Shown here one piece after another: positions 42,601 to 53,324 of a DNA stretch of 64,000 nucleotides. The translations under genes and the position numbers were made by a program. Source of the DNA: Antedon mediterranea. Its lineage: Eukaryota > Echinodermata > Crinoidea > Comatulida > Antedonidae. Under the pieces are notes generated by a model. The model had not been told where the DNA came from, did no database searches, and saw nothing but the letters and a program-made list of their open reading frames with translations. The stretch covers positions 558,001-622,000 of the forward strand of contig NC_092672.1 of NCBI RefSeq assembly GCF_964355755.1. Reading direction: 5' to 3'. Within the stretch, counting starts at the first letter, position 1. Every line of letters begins with the position of its first letter.

Positions 42601-45600
42601 TTATCAACCATTTCATTCTCACAATCCATAGGTCATTATAAGAAATATATATTCTTGTTTTGATCAATCTGTTCTTCCTATAGAATATCAGATTTTACAT
42701 GACATGAAAAGTTGGTAAAGAGTTCATCGCTATCGAACGCACGCTATCAATTTCATCTTCTTCAATTTCATCATCAGAATCATCAAATGCCTCACTTGCC
42801 GGTCATTTATGAATTCTACATACAACTGGTTACTTTTCGACTTCTGGTGCCATAATGCGATACAATATGCAAAATTCTCCAAAAATTTCATCTGGTTTCA
42901 AGTGAATATTTAAAAATAAATGTTAACTTTTTTGATAGCAAGTAAGTAAGTACTGTACTTGGTAACTGGTTTATCAAAAAAGTTAACATTTATTTTTAAA
43001 TATGCAAAATCAGCATAAAATACGCATGTGATCGTGCATTTACCAATAACAAACCATCGGACACTATGAACTCCTAACACAATTCTATTCACGATGCTGT
43101 AGGCTGTACTGTGGATATTTCTTTGATCGGGCCACTAATCTACTCCATGGTTCATTTATTTTCAAAGACTGCATGAAAATTATCAACCAACCTTGCCAAC
43201 ATTTCTGGGGCTTTTTTTTCATAACAAAAGAAGACTCAGACAGGAATGTGTTCAATCACAGAGAAATATACTACGTCATTGTGCAATGCTGTTGCTGCTT
43301 GTACAGTACTGCAAATGTTTTTTTAAATATATTTTCCACGTTAAATAATAACGTTTACCTACGAAACACGGGCTTGTACAAAGTTTAATACAGTACCGGG
43401 CGGTACACATCCTAAGTAATTACTAAGTAATGAATTCCAGATGAGGTTCATTGGGTCCACATTGAACGTAATCCACTGTATTCATTTTCTTTAGATCTTG
43501 CTATTGTAGGCCTAATGTATGCCGAGTTTTCTAATCAGTTCCTCATTCTTGACCTCTGCCATTTGCTCGATCCAATAGCTAAATCAATTCTTGTAAGTTA
43601 GTCAATCTCGGCGCTTGTGTTCACTCAGGCCTACGCCTATGATCAGTAGGCATATAGTATGTCTATGATCAGTAGGCCTACGCCTGTGAAAAAGGGACTA
43701 CTATTTTGTATGTTTATTTCCAACATTAATACAGTACAACATAAAAAAGTCAAAGGGTTTTTTTTTCGTTTTTTTTGTGAACATTGCGAAATGAAACAGT
43801 CAGTTATTACAACACGTAAGCTTAACTACTCCCAAAGAACTTAATTTCAGTAGGGGCCCTACTAACCAAAAAGTATTTCAGAGGTTTACGATTGGTTTTT
43901 GCATAACCTCGTAATCATCAATCTTATCTTGTTGACGAGCGTATTTATATTACACCAGTATGTTTATTTTTAAATATTACAATGCAATGTTCGTACAGTG
44001 CAAATTAACTGATCTCCGTCGCCTATTTGTTCATGTTGTATAATTCCTTATCAACGTTATGTGCTTGCCCTTTTTTTCTGATTGCATTAAAAAGAGTCAG
44101 TTTCGTACATTATTAGCTTTACATAAATCATGAATGATTCCACCGAACTTATGAGTTAAAATAACTATAGTGAGGCATTTAATGAGGCAAACTGCCTTAA
44201 AATGTGACATGTTTCGAGAAACTATTCTCATCATCAGAACAGAAAACAACGCCTAGAGTACTTATATACCAATAGAACAGGTATTAGCTTACTTTTTAAA
44301 TACAGTACTTACCAGTAAAGATATCCATGCATGTTGCTCCAGCATCTCTGTTGAAAAATACATGTTATCGTCACTTTTATTTCTGTAAATCCACATTGTA
44401 GGCCTACTAATCTAATACATAAACAAGTACTACAGCCTAATAATACAGTACATTCGGTTCATTTTCTAAACAACGCAAGTCATGTTAATTATTTTACTTT
44501 TTTTTTAAGTAACCAATAACTTTACCTGGAGTTATCTAACATTTCTGCAAGTGCACCAAACAGAAACTCATGAGTGGTTCTAGAAAATAAAACATGTTGT
44601 TAAGAAGTCGGAATTTCTTGGTTTCCGATTTTTATGATATACAGTATAAGGAAATAACATCGTAATAACTTGACCCTAACCAAGTATGTAAAATAAGAAC
44701 TTATGAAATTAAACTAAACCATGTGGCGGTGGACGTAGAGGCGCTTACAAATTACACAGGATTTTAGCAGTGGTAGTGGGCGTTTATAGAAGTATACGGT
44801 ACTGTATACAGAGTTATAATTTATCAAAAAGTTTGTGTGGTCAAACGTCTTGTATTCAGGGAAAGGAATGGCGTTTACGATCGCGCATGTAGGCGGTACG
44901 GTATTGAACCGTATACGCTACAATAAGATACTAAATTATGGGCAATAAGAGGTATAAAACACAATGTGTAAACTGTAGTCAGACATAACAGTTTTATCAA
45001 CACATATCTACACCAAAACGTGTTTGTACAATGCATGTCTAAATATCCAAGCAGGGTTAAAGTTAAGTTGCCTCGTGATTATCGATCATGCTGAAAGAAC
45101 TGACCGTAAAAATAATCAAACCAGTGTAAAAGAGTGCAAAGTACAAAAGTAAACAAACTATTGTATGAGGGCATGGAGATTAGCTTTCCATGGTTTGGAG
45201 ATTGTGGCCATACAGTATTTATACACCATGTATGAACAGTATTCTATCCATTATGCAGTACTTTACATTACTTAGTAAATTCTTGTATTTGACATACAGT
45301 TCTACAATGCCTGTTTCACAATTACACTATCTAATTATTCTGTCATGCATGGCAACTATCTCAAATGTCAGAGCACATTCACTCATAAAAAAACATTTTT
45401 TAGAAGTAATTACAGGCCTAAATTACTAGACCTGGGTTGAAATATTAATAGGTTAAATAGTCTGTAGACCTATATGCTATAGGATTTCTATCCACGAGTC
45501 CAGATTTACGATTTCTTCTGCTTTGAAAAATGAAAGCACAATTCTTTACGCCATACCTTAATAAATATTATTAAGTTTATTTATATCAAGTCAATGGTGT

Positions 45601-45828
45601 GTGCACAGTTTAAAATAAACGAGAATAAAGCCGGCCTAACAATGCATGACCCCCCCCCCCCCCCATTACACAGTGTACAATAAAACTAAAAGCCTACAAG
45701 TAACAATATACAACTACTACAGCAGGATGTTATGAAACCCCGTATGAAGTTTTTCTTTTGCCTTACGAATTCGTATGAAGGTATTCAAAACTAAGTTGTG
45801 CTCGACTCAGTCCCTGGTAAGCCGCCAT
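30616..45828 (-). CDS. MORC2: MORC2, GHKL ATPase / CW zinc finger chromatin protein
   Basis: Exons, high to low: 45828-45767, 44579-44526, 44347-44313, 41593-41525, 40926-40836, 40582-40398, 39165-38961, 38739-38611, 38281-38202, 37993-37911, 37783-37557, 37145-36991, 36785-36657, 36465-36360, 36263-36170, 35785-35747, 35595-35503, 35208-35140, 34894-34700, 34582-34490, 34384-34337, 34167-34074, 33945-33822, 33713-33677, 33484-33144, 32790-32658, 30948-30829, 30699-30616; 3174 nt, 1057 residues (human 1032). ATPase: E33/N37 in EMLDNSRDA, DDGIGM from D66, [10 protein letters not shown]. Then the S5 fold ([20 protein letters not shown]) with a coiled-coil insertion, the CW finger (LQCDSCLKWR, DEDWTC), low-complexity Ser/Lys, a chromo-like domain ([12 protein letters not shown]) and a C-terminal coiled coil. 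MORC2 compacts chromatin with HUSH in mammals. Exon 38739 has a weak acceptor. Confidence 0.96.
30994..32557 (+). mobile_element. Helitron-like non-autonomous element in a MORC2 intron
   Basis: A CpG-rich, ORF-free block of 1.56 kb unlike its AT-rich surroundings. Near the left end the palindrome AGTTATCCGCTTAGTAGCGG-ATAACT occurs twice, 64 bp apart. The right end has a perfect 9-bp hairpin (AACTCGTCA, loop AAG, TGACGAGTT; 32527-32547), then ten bases ending in CTAG (32554-32557), then T, which is the Helitron 3' terminus pattern (hairpin plus CTRR, inserted before T). The left boundary (TC at 30994) is uncertain and is not preceded by A. Confidence 0.55.
32848..33032. mobile_element. Second palindromic MITE family in a MORC2 intron
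   Basis: Ends TTTAAGGCTAATTTACGCAG and TCTGTGTAAATTGGCCTTTA are inverted. Inner segments also pair roughly (GGAATCTGT with ATAGATTCT). About 185 bp, no ORF. It is unrelated to the TCTACACTATC family. Confidence 0.7.
34925..35162 (-). repeat. About 73-bp repeat copying a MORC2 exon end and donor, 3 copies
   Basis: CTTTAGTACTGGCACTAA appears at about 34990, 35060 and 35138. The 35138 copy is the end of exon 35208-35140 (minus strand GCCAGTACTAAA then GTAAGT). The other two lie in the downstream intron, with the shared intronic filler GACCTATGACATTA(C/A)GAATG and TTTACTTTACTAGGTACTT. One copy keeps GTAAGT; the other reads AAAGTAAC. Confidence 0.88.
35280..35472. repeat. 39-bp repeat and CTCCACTCCTCCCT run in a MORC2 intron
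   Basis: Four copies of CTTTTGTATTAGAATGTTTA plus ACTGCCCTCCACTCCTCCC, then short CTCCACTCCTCCCT units. The CCTTTTGTAT edge resembles the donor of exon 35595-35503 (plus strand TATACCTTTTGTATCC), a possible further case of boundary amplification, but too diverged to be sure. Confidence 0.85.
35786..35960. repeat. 56-bp repeat abutting a MORC2 acceptor, 3 copies
   Basis: Copies of AATAAAGATTAACAAAGTGT, TCATACACACTGTGTTCAAA, CCTGAGGCAGATAAAC start at 35791, 35847 and 35903. The first lies directly beside the acceptor of exon 35785-35747 and includes its pyrimidine tract (minus strand TTAATCTTTATT); an acceptor-like TGCCTCAG recurs in each copy. Confidence 0.9.
40129..40391. mobile_element. TTGGTTCCCACTAG-type MITE, compound copy in MORC2
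   Basis: Starts CTTGGTTCCTACTAATGACG and ends CGTCGCTAGTGGGAACCACG. Inside, ACGCAACGCAA and TTGCGTTGC blocks are inverted, and a second right end (GCATCGCTAGTGGAAACCAC, near 40315-40335) shows a tandem or nested copy. The element ends 1 bp outside the 6-bp donor motif of exon 40582-40398. Confidence 0.8.
42296..42534. mobile_element. Two adjacent TTGGTTCC-type MITE copies
   Basis: The first spans ACGTAAGCGCAACGCAAA to GCTTGCGTTGCGGCCTCGTA; the second runs CTTGGTTCCAACTAGAGACG to GTCCTAGTGGAAAGCAACTT. Both are CpG-rich compared with the flanks and have inverted GCAACGCAA / TTGCGTTGC cores. Confidence 0.7.
42906..43003. repeat. Perfect 32-bp inverted repeat with 34-bp loop
   Basis: Left arm 42906-42937 (ATATTTAAAAATAAATGTTA...) is exactly complementary to right arm 42972-43003. 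The loop is rich in AAGTAAGTAAGTAC. AT-rich, no ORF. Confidence 0.9.
44206..44237 (-). ncRNA. Hammerhead-ribozyme-like core motif
   Basis: On the minus strand: CTGATGA, then a stem (GAGAA, loop TAGT, TTCTC), then GAAA, then the self-complementary CATG and TC. This order (CUGAUGA, stem II, GAAA, minimal stem III, NUH) is that of type-I hammerheads carried by Penelope-like retroelements and retrozymes. Stem I pairing (TGT upstream with ACA downstream) is weak, so activity is doubtful. No reverse transcriptase was found next to it. Confidence 0.45.
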
Positions 45829-45832
45829 CTTT
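45820..45832 (-). promoter_or_regulatory. YY1-type motif over the MORC2 start codon
   Basis: The minus strand reads AAGATGGCGGC with the ATG as the MORC2 start codon (45828-45826). AAnATGGCGGC is the classical YY1 site found at starts of many housekeeping genes. Presence is directly seen; function is inferred. Confidence 0.55.
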
Positions 45833-46688
45833 ATCTGATCATGCCCCAACAATAATAAATTAAAACCGACGTTGTGGAATGCGTATGTTTGAGTATGAGT
45901 TGAAGCACTAAAGTCTACGCAAGTTTCGTTTTCTCCTCACTGGCCTCGATGTTAAATCAGTCGACATCAGAAAAAAATGTGGTCATGCACAAATTTATAA
46001 TCCAACCGATACGAGTTTACTGATGACAGTGAATGATGCCAACCAAAATTATCACTTGTAAATTGTAGTAGGATATCCTAGCGAAATCAGGCAGTTTTCA
46101 GATTTGATTTCAGGAATACAAGCCTAATTTCAAATAGACATTTTATATGCATGACGTCAAATTAGAAAAACAACCATCGCCTTCTTCTCTCTCTCGCACA
46201 CACGACGACCAACCAACAAAATGAACGAATAAACAACCAAAAAGCATGCTTATGATGAATGTGCCCGGCAATGGACGACCTGAAAGTATCATCGAATGCG
46301 CTATTAGTAAATAGTTCCTACCATTACAGGGCTGTATTCAATATTCCTTAAAATATATAAACAATTTAAATTTACTATTTATTCCACAATTGTTTGCGTA
46401 TACTACTTGTATATGTAATTTGTTTGTAAGGAATATTAACACAGTTTTCTAGCTATGTACGCGTATTAATACAATTTGTAAATTGATGTGTCAAAGGTCA
46501 TTCGCTAAGGTTGTTTTTGATGAGGATATCATGGGGAAGAAAGAGAGAGACTATTGTTTCTCTTCCAACTTGCTGTGCGGTATAAAGTACATTACCAAAT
46601 GACTTTTATGGTTGATTTCTTTCACATCTGTTAAATTTAAGACCAAGATAACTGACAAGCTAAGATTATAGCAATTTGATGTACCTAC

Positions 46689-46729
46689 CAAACTCCATAA
46701 GCGCAGCCAGCTGGAATTCATGGATGGTC
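46689..46729 (-). pseudogene. MORC2 exon-2-like duplicated exon fragment
   Basis: Minus strand: acceptor GTCAG, then 41 nt reading (S)TIHEFQLAALMEF, then donor GTAGGT. The real MORC2 exon 44579-44526 reads (S)[13 protein letters not shown] from the same phase and the same acceptor position. By hand about 27 of 39 aligned bases agree. It lies 0.9 kb upstream of the MORC2 start exon, so it cannot follow that exon in a normal transcript. It could be a remnant of a duplication or belong to an upstream alternative first exon. Confidence 0.4.
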
Positions 46730-48008
46730 CTGACCTGGATTGAATAGAACATTGATCGAGTACAACTTGTTACTTGCATAACAAATTAAAGAAGCAGCTA
46801 GGCCTAGCTACTAGGCTTGCTCACATCATGTCTAGCCTCCTCGGTAATGCGAAGTAGGCCATATAGGGATTGCCGGCCATATAGGGATTGCCGGGCCTAG
46901 TACGTTTCCGTAGTAGGAGTGACATGTTTTTATTAGATACTTACTGTACTGTACTGTACTACACACACAGTACAGTATTAATTTTAACAACAGTCTGGCT
47001 CTACTAATACTATACTAAGCCATTATGGTGTCTACCTTTGTCTAGGCCTATATGGGCAAGCTTTGTTTATTTTTATAAATTTTCAAGCCAGCCATGTATG
47101 TTTAGAAAAGAATGGCATCCCTGCTGTGTCAATTTCCCGATGTTTTAAGAGCGGATCACATTCATCAATCAGGTGTTCAACCCCGGTGTTTTGGACTCGA
47201 AGTTTGAGTTTTAATTCACACTAGTAGGGCCTTGGTGTGTATAAACTATGGCATATATGGTATTTGGCTATGATGTAGGAGGTGCGAAAGTGCATTTTGT
47301 TACTGTAACTTAATATGACCTACCCATTGAAAATACTACATTCCCCTTCTCTACCACCACCCACTATCTAGGGGAGCACTATTATTAAATAATATCTTGG
47401 TGCTTCCCTTAAAGGCCTGCTGCTCAAAAGAAATGAGAAGATATAGTGATGTCAGCCAGAGTGATCAGGTACAGTGGTGTAATGCTTGGCAAGATACCCC
47501 TGGTTTGAAAGCACTCTCGAGGTTTCTGTGTCTTACTACCTGTATTATTAATTCTATTCACACGATCAGTTTCATTGACAATGGGACCCAATTAGTAAGT
47601 AAAGTATATGGGTGAGGAAGGGAATCAAAATCGAGTTTACAAATATGGAGGACAACATTGAAATATATTATGGTGTGGGAGTTTGAAAAATGTTTTGATA
47701 CAGATCATCAATACCACACTCTCAATTGATAATCTAGCTGCATTGTCATATAAGCCCCTTCTCTCCCACCCCCCCCCCCCCAAAATACAGAATGATTGTT
47801 ATTAACACGTCGTGTTATAATTACAGTGTATACGAAATTGTTTTATTATTGCATATAGTGCGACTAATGGATACAAAGGCACATTCATTAGTATACATGT
47901 TTGCAGTTTTTTTTCTGCTATACTAGCTGCATTACAAAGTGTACAGTACTATACTGTATAGTAAATTCCAAATTCCATCTCGACGCTCATTGCCTACTGC
48001 TTATATTT

Positions 48009-48078
48009 GGTTCCCACTAGTGACGCAATGCAAGGATTTGTTATGCGTTCTTTCGTTGTCTAGCGGGAACCAAGCATT
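48009..48078. mobile_element. TTGGTTCCC MITE, short copy
   Basis: TTGGTTCCCACTAGTGACGC at one end and GTTGTCTAGCGGGAACCAAG at the other enclose about 30 bp. It is a minimal fold-back copy. Confidence 0.8.
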
Positions 48079-49059
48079 AAAGTGGATCAATTAAAGTATG
48101 TTTAAATTAATACTGTAGTATCTCGCACTATTTTCACCAATGGCTTTCATTGTAGCCAAGAATCCCTAAAATATTCCTGTATATACACACCAACAATATT
48201 CTTAAATAGTAATACATCTTATATGTTTCTTCTTGTAGTAATAATTCTTCTCATAATATAATTTTTAACATAAAAAAACAATAATTGGAAACAATAATTA
48301 CAAAATATACAATTGCACATCAATTGTTTGGTACAATGACACTGTACAAGTAATTATTGAAGTTTGATGTAACAGTGTCCAGGCCGCGCGTCCAGGCCAA
48401 CCAATTGAGTTTGTTAGTGAAAATACAGGTACAGTATTTGGTATACAGAAGTACTGTTAAAAACATCAGGCTTACTTGAATGGGTTAGGGTCTTCATCAA
48501 CACCAGGCTTACTTGAATGGGTTAGGGTCTTCATCAGCAAAATATTTTGTAAGCAACAGTTTGGGCTAGCATGATGGTATAGCCTGATTACAATCCATTT
48601 AAATCTCATGAATAATAAGTGTCGATGTTGTTATAATGGTATTTCCACATTTTCCGGCTGATAAAGGAAATACAAAATTAAACCATTGTACTGTGAAGTT
48701 TCTAAATAAATAGCCTTACTTCCTTAACATTAAATTGTCCATAACCTGTATTTACATTACAAACTGTATACTGTACTATATTTCTGCTTCAAATACAAAC
48801 AATATGCACATTGTCAAAATGCTATGTTTGTTTGGCTTTGCACAAGTTTGCATGGAACTAAACATAAGTTTATAATGCTGATTCACTCAAGGTTGTTAGT
48901 ATACCTTGCACATTACTTGACTTACACTATTGTAATTCTGTTATTACAATAATAGTTATACTCATTCATATCAAAATATGTTTGATCACAGTTGAAACAA
49001 TCTGTGTTGGTAATCCACCTTCATACCCTGCTAAGTCCATTCTTATGGTGTTACCAGTT

Positions 49060-49141
49060 AAGAGTGAATTCACTCTTCCCTACTGTCAGTTAATAGTGAA
49101 TTCACTCTTTCCTGCTGTCAGTTAAGAGTGAATTCACTCTT
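49060..49141. repeat. Three tandem units of an 18-bp perfect palindrome
   Basis: AAGAGTGAATTCACTCTT at 49060-49077 and 49124-49141, with a one-base variant (AATAGTG) at about 49092-49109; period 32 bp. It lies 41-124 bp after the TMEM248 stop on the minus strand, so in its presumed 3' UTR. Confidence 0.9.
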
Positions 49142-49181
49142 TCCTGGTGTTACTGATAGCAAGTGCAGGAGCTGGTTCAAG

Positions 49182-52100
49182 TTATTTGTGAAGAGCCTGG
49201 AAAAAAAAATTGTTTAAATGGCAAAATTAAGTGTGGGTTAAGACTCATTTCTTACTTGCTAAAGATCACTGCACTAAAAAATTATAATTTTTAATAATTC
49301 ATATACACACTCCTATTAATATTTATTTACATCTTGTTATAATATCCTTACTTTTTTTTCTGCTGTACTTCCAACAATGACCCGTGTTTTTGATGGTTTT
49401 CTTTTGAACATGGCATAACAAAAGCATGTAATTATCATAACAAACAAGAAATAACTTGTGTGCATCAGGTGTAGGTTAATAAGAGATCGTTCAGCCTGAG
49501 GGAAAAAAGAAGTGTGCATTGGGGTGTAAATGTTGGAGTAACTGTACAGTAAAATATCAACAAGCAGTGATGTAGCCACAAGAAATATAGTGGTTCGGTT
49601 TTTGCAAGAAAAGGGAACAATCTCTATTCAAACCACCGGGTTGCCAAAGGCCTCTGTGAAAAGTGGTCAGGTTGAAACCTTACCAACTGTACAGATGGCT
49701 ATGCCCCTGTCAATTAAATTCTTGCATATATTCTATTTGTCCCCTTAGTAGCTACATCATTTTTATCTTGCTCTTATTTCATTTGGTCTAGATGTAATAA
49801 TACTGCATTTTGTAACATTTACAACTATGTTACTGTAATTATTCATTTTTAAACTTTTTGAATAGTAATGTATATAATATTTAAATGCAATGATTTTAAA
49901 TTGTTGTATAATTGTATTGTTTAATTCTTCATATCATGTACATATTGCAATGTATAATTACCGTAATAGCTAAATAAATCGATCCTTTTTTCTTTTTTTC
50001 AAGATGTTCTTACCATTGTATTATTACTGTACCATCATTATTATTACCATTATTATTGAATAAATGTTATTGAACTTAAACTTAATCCTAAAGCACTTAC
50101 TGAACTGAGCATTACTGTAAGCCTAGGGTCAAACTTGTGTTCACCATATATGACTGCACCATTATCACACATGTCACCAGGGGCTTCAGTTCTTGATGAT
50201 AAGCCAGCTATATAATAGTCTCTTTGCGATTCTGTGATATTGCATGATGGTGGAGCTCTGTAATGAAGACAATAGAACTTTTAATTGCATGATGCTATGC
50301 TAAATAGTACAAAGCAACAGGCTTTAAATCTTTGCGATTCTGTGATATTACATGATGGTGGAGCTCTGTAATGAAGACAATATAACTTTTAATTGCATGA
50401 TGCTATGCTAAATAGTACAAAGCAACAGGCTTTAAATCTTTGTGATTCTGTGATATTACATGATGGTGGAGCTCTGTAATGAAGACAATAGAACTTTTAA
50501 TTGCATGATGCTATGCTAAATAGTACAAAGCAACAGGCTTTAAATCTCTGTGATTCTGTAATATTACATGATGGTGGAGCTCTGTAATGAAGACAATAGA
50601 ACTTTTAATTGCATGATGCTATGCTAAATAGTACAAAGCAACAGGCTTTAAATCTTTGTGATTCTGTGATATTACATGATGGTGGAGCTCTGTAATGAAG
50701 ACAATAGAACTTTTAATTGCATGATGCTATGCTAAATAGTACAAAGCAACAGGCTTTAAATCTTTGCGATTCTGTGATATTACATGATGGTGGAGCTCTG
50801 TAATGAAGACAATAGAACTTTTAATTGCATGATGCTATGCTAAATAGTACAAAGCAACAGGCTTTAAATCTTTGTGATTCTGTGATATTACATGATGGTG
50901 GAGCTCTGTAATGAAGACAATAGAACTTTTAATTGCATGATGCTATGCTAAATAGTACAAAGCAACAGGCTTTAAATCTTTGCGATTCTGTGATATTACA
51001 TGATGGTGGAGCTCTGTAATGAAGACAATAGAACTTTTAATTGCATGATGCTATGCTAAATAGTACAAAGCAACAGGCTTTAAATCTTTGCGATTCTGTG
51101 ATATTACATGATGGTGGAGCTCTGTAATGAAGACAATAGAACTTTTAATTGCATGATGCTATGCTAAATAGTACAAAGCAACAGGCTTTAAATCTTTGCG
51201 ATTCTGTGATATTACATGATGGTGGAGCTCTGTAATGAAGACAATAGAACTTTTAATTGCATGATGCTATGCTAAATAGTACAAAGCAACGGGCTTTAAA
51301 TCTTTGTGATTCTGTGATATTACATGATGGTGGAGCTCTGTAATGAAGACAATAGAACTTTTAATTGCATGATGCTATGCTAAATAGTACAAAGCAACAG
51401 GCTTTAAATCTTTGCGATTCTGTGATATTGCATGATGATGGAGCTCTGTAATGAAGACAATAGAACTTTTAATTGCATGATGCTATGCTAAATAGTACAA
51501 AGCCATGGCATTCTCTTACCTTCTTGTTGGAAAAACACTTTTGACAGCAAAAAACGTGACACAGGATCTGAGGACAATCTTATCACAGAGGTTAGCTTTC
51601 TTGCATGTACGTAAACCAACTGGCTCAGGTAATTCAAAATGGAAATATACCACTTCACTTTCTGCATCTTTACCTACAATTAACAAATTGGTTTTCTAGT
51701 AAACTAATTGGAGCACCAGAGATAAGGAGCTGAGCTGAATATAACATTGGCCATTATTAAAGTCTGCTGTATTTAGTCTAAAATCAATCGTACAAATTGA
51801 AACACAGCAATTATGTACTATCCTATCTATGTGCAATGAATAGAAACAATAATGAAAATAATTCTTGCAATTTTGTTTTTGAATATGCCATTTTAATGTT
51901 ACATATATTAGTTACCCACCTTGACCAAAATTTGGATCGAACAAAAATTGATTTACCTGTACCTGAAAAAACTGTAATTTAAAGCACGAAATAGTCAAAT
52001 TGGAATTTTGGTTGAATGTACTGTAACTATTTGTTTTGTCATTTTATAGATGAAAAGATTATTTTACCAATTTTTTTGTCGACAGGGGTGATTAAACTTT

Positions 52101-52994
52101 ATTAACACTACAAAATCAAAGTCTGATTTAATTAAACTTCATTTTTCATGTTTTTTGGGGACGATACATCTTTAATACTTTAATAACATAATCAGGGCAA
52201 TAGCCACCAGTACGGTTGCTAAGGCTTCAACCTGACCACTTTTTGACAGAGGCCTTTTTACAAAGATGTTTCCCTTGCAAAACCTGAACCACTTTATTTC
52301 TTGTGGCTACATCACTGATAATTGAACACAGTATTGAACATTAAAATTACCTAAAACACCAAGCTGAGAAGCAAACATCTTTCCCCTGAAAAAGGTAACA
52401 TTCTGCAGACTGTTGATCATTTTCTCAGTTGGTTCAATGACCAGTGACACACCCATTGAATAGTTATGCAGTTTGGTGTCATACTCAAGTATGTTAAGTT
52501 GGTCTGCACCTTGACTAAGCAACGAGTCTGTTACATTGCCGGTGGTTGAAATTATGTATGGATGCGGTATTGACGTTGATGTATTTCTGTCTATACAAAA
52601 GTCATTCTCAGAAAAACTTAGTAAAAAGCTATTCCAGTCCTAGAGTAGAAATGTAATGGAGTTAAATAATTGGAGAGACAGAAAGCAGACAAACAAAAAC
52701 AAAACATGAAATAAAAAATCTTTCTTGTAAACAGGCTAAGTTAATTTAGCCTGGGCCAAAATCATAAAAAAAGAAACAAATTTTGTGTAGCTAAGAATAG
52801 TTATTTTCAAATGGCAAAGTAATTTAAATGACAACAACCTGAGAAACATCATAATCCTGGACTTCATGTTGCTTAACATACAATGCTAATGACATCATAA
52901 CAATCACAAACGAGATCAGACAGCCAACAAAGACGACAACGGGTGGCTTGCTGACTGCATGGCTCTTGAAATTGTCAACTATAAACACCTTCAT
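49182..52994 (-). CDS. TMEM248: Transmembrane protein 248 (TMEM248)
   Basis: Exons, high to low: 52994-52839, 52639-52351, 51673-51520, 50257-50101, 49495-49352, 49196-49182; 915 nt, 304 residues (human 314). The N-terminal span (PPVVVFVGCLISFVIVMMSL, residues about 17-38) is followed by DWNSFLLSFSENDFCI, as in the family. A lumenal domain with cysteines (GLRTCKKANLCDKIVLRSC; PPSCNITESQ) and N-glycosylation sequons follows. The C-terminal span RSLINLHLMHTSYFLFVMII is almost identical to the vertebrate sequence. The last exon codes only for ALHK. An acceptor just upstream of the ATG (TTTTTTCAG) shows that a 5' UTR exon exists higher up, perhaps near 53.8 kb. The molecular role of TMEM248 is unknown. 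The 50257 exon start is amplified in the neighbouring intron. Confidence 0.94.
50221..51502 (-). repeat. 108-bp minisatellite carrying a TMEM248 acceptor and exon start, 12 copies
   Basis: The period is exactly 108 (50221, 50329, 50437 ... 51409). Each unit on the minus strand has a pyrimidine-poor lead, ATTACAG, then AGCTCCACCATCATGTAATA-TCACAGAATCGCAAAGA, i.e. the first 37 nt of exon 50257-50101 with its acceptor. Only the 50221 copy continues into the true exon. The terminal copies share GATATTGCATGATG where the inner ones have GATATTACATGATG, showing that the inner copies were homogenised. It ends 18 bp from the donor of exon 51673-51520. Confidence 0.97.
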
Positions 52995-53324
52995 GACCTG
53001 AAAAAACATTTATAATTTTCATTGCATACTCATCATGGAGATAAATAATAAAACACACCTGAAAATAAAATAGGCTGGATTCTTATCTTATTCTTTTTAT
53101 TGCCATGCCATATTCATATTGATAGGAAATAGACAAAAATACATATATTCTACTATCACTTTTACTTTTAGTTTACATTTTCTGACAGTGTCGGACTGTA
53201 ATTAAAATGTATTTACATTTTTTGATACATTGACAGTGTCAGACTGTAAATAAATGTAGGCCCTATTTACATTTTCTGACAGTTACTGTAAATGTAAACT
53301 AAAACTAATGTTAAAGTTATAATG

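Larger units (their letters stand above)
41594..44312. other. Long MORC2 intron, mostly unassigned
   Basis: Holds two TTGGTTCC-type MITE copies (about 42296-42420 and 42424-42534), the hairpin at 42906-43003 and the ribozyme-like motif at 44206-44237. The open frames here (for example 43173-43388, 43659-43844) show no domain or splice context and are treated as chance. Confidence 0.6.
45829..49181. other. Intergenic region between MORC2 and TMEM248
   Basis: No complete gene recognised. Contains poly-C tracts (45650-45665 and 47769-47781), a MORC2 exon-like segment (46689-46729), short duplications (GGCCATATAGGGATTGCCG at 46858-46895; CAGGCTTACTTGAATGGGTT at about 48467-48535), a TTGGTTCCC MITE fragment (48009-48078), and, next to TMEM248, the palindrome array at 49060-49141. 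Confidence 0.55.

Noticed and set aside
45640-45665. Poly-C tract as a regulatory G-quadruplex
   Set aside because: A single homopolymer run without the four-tract pattern; length is also unreliable in sequencing.
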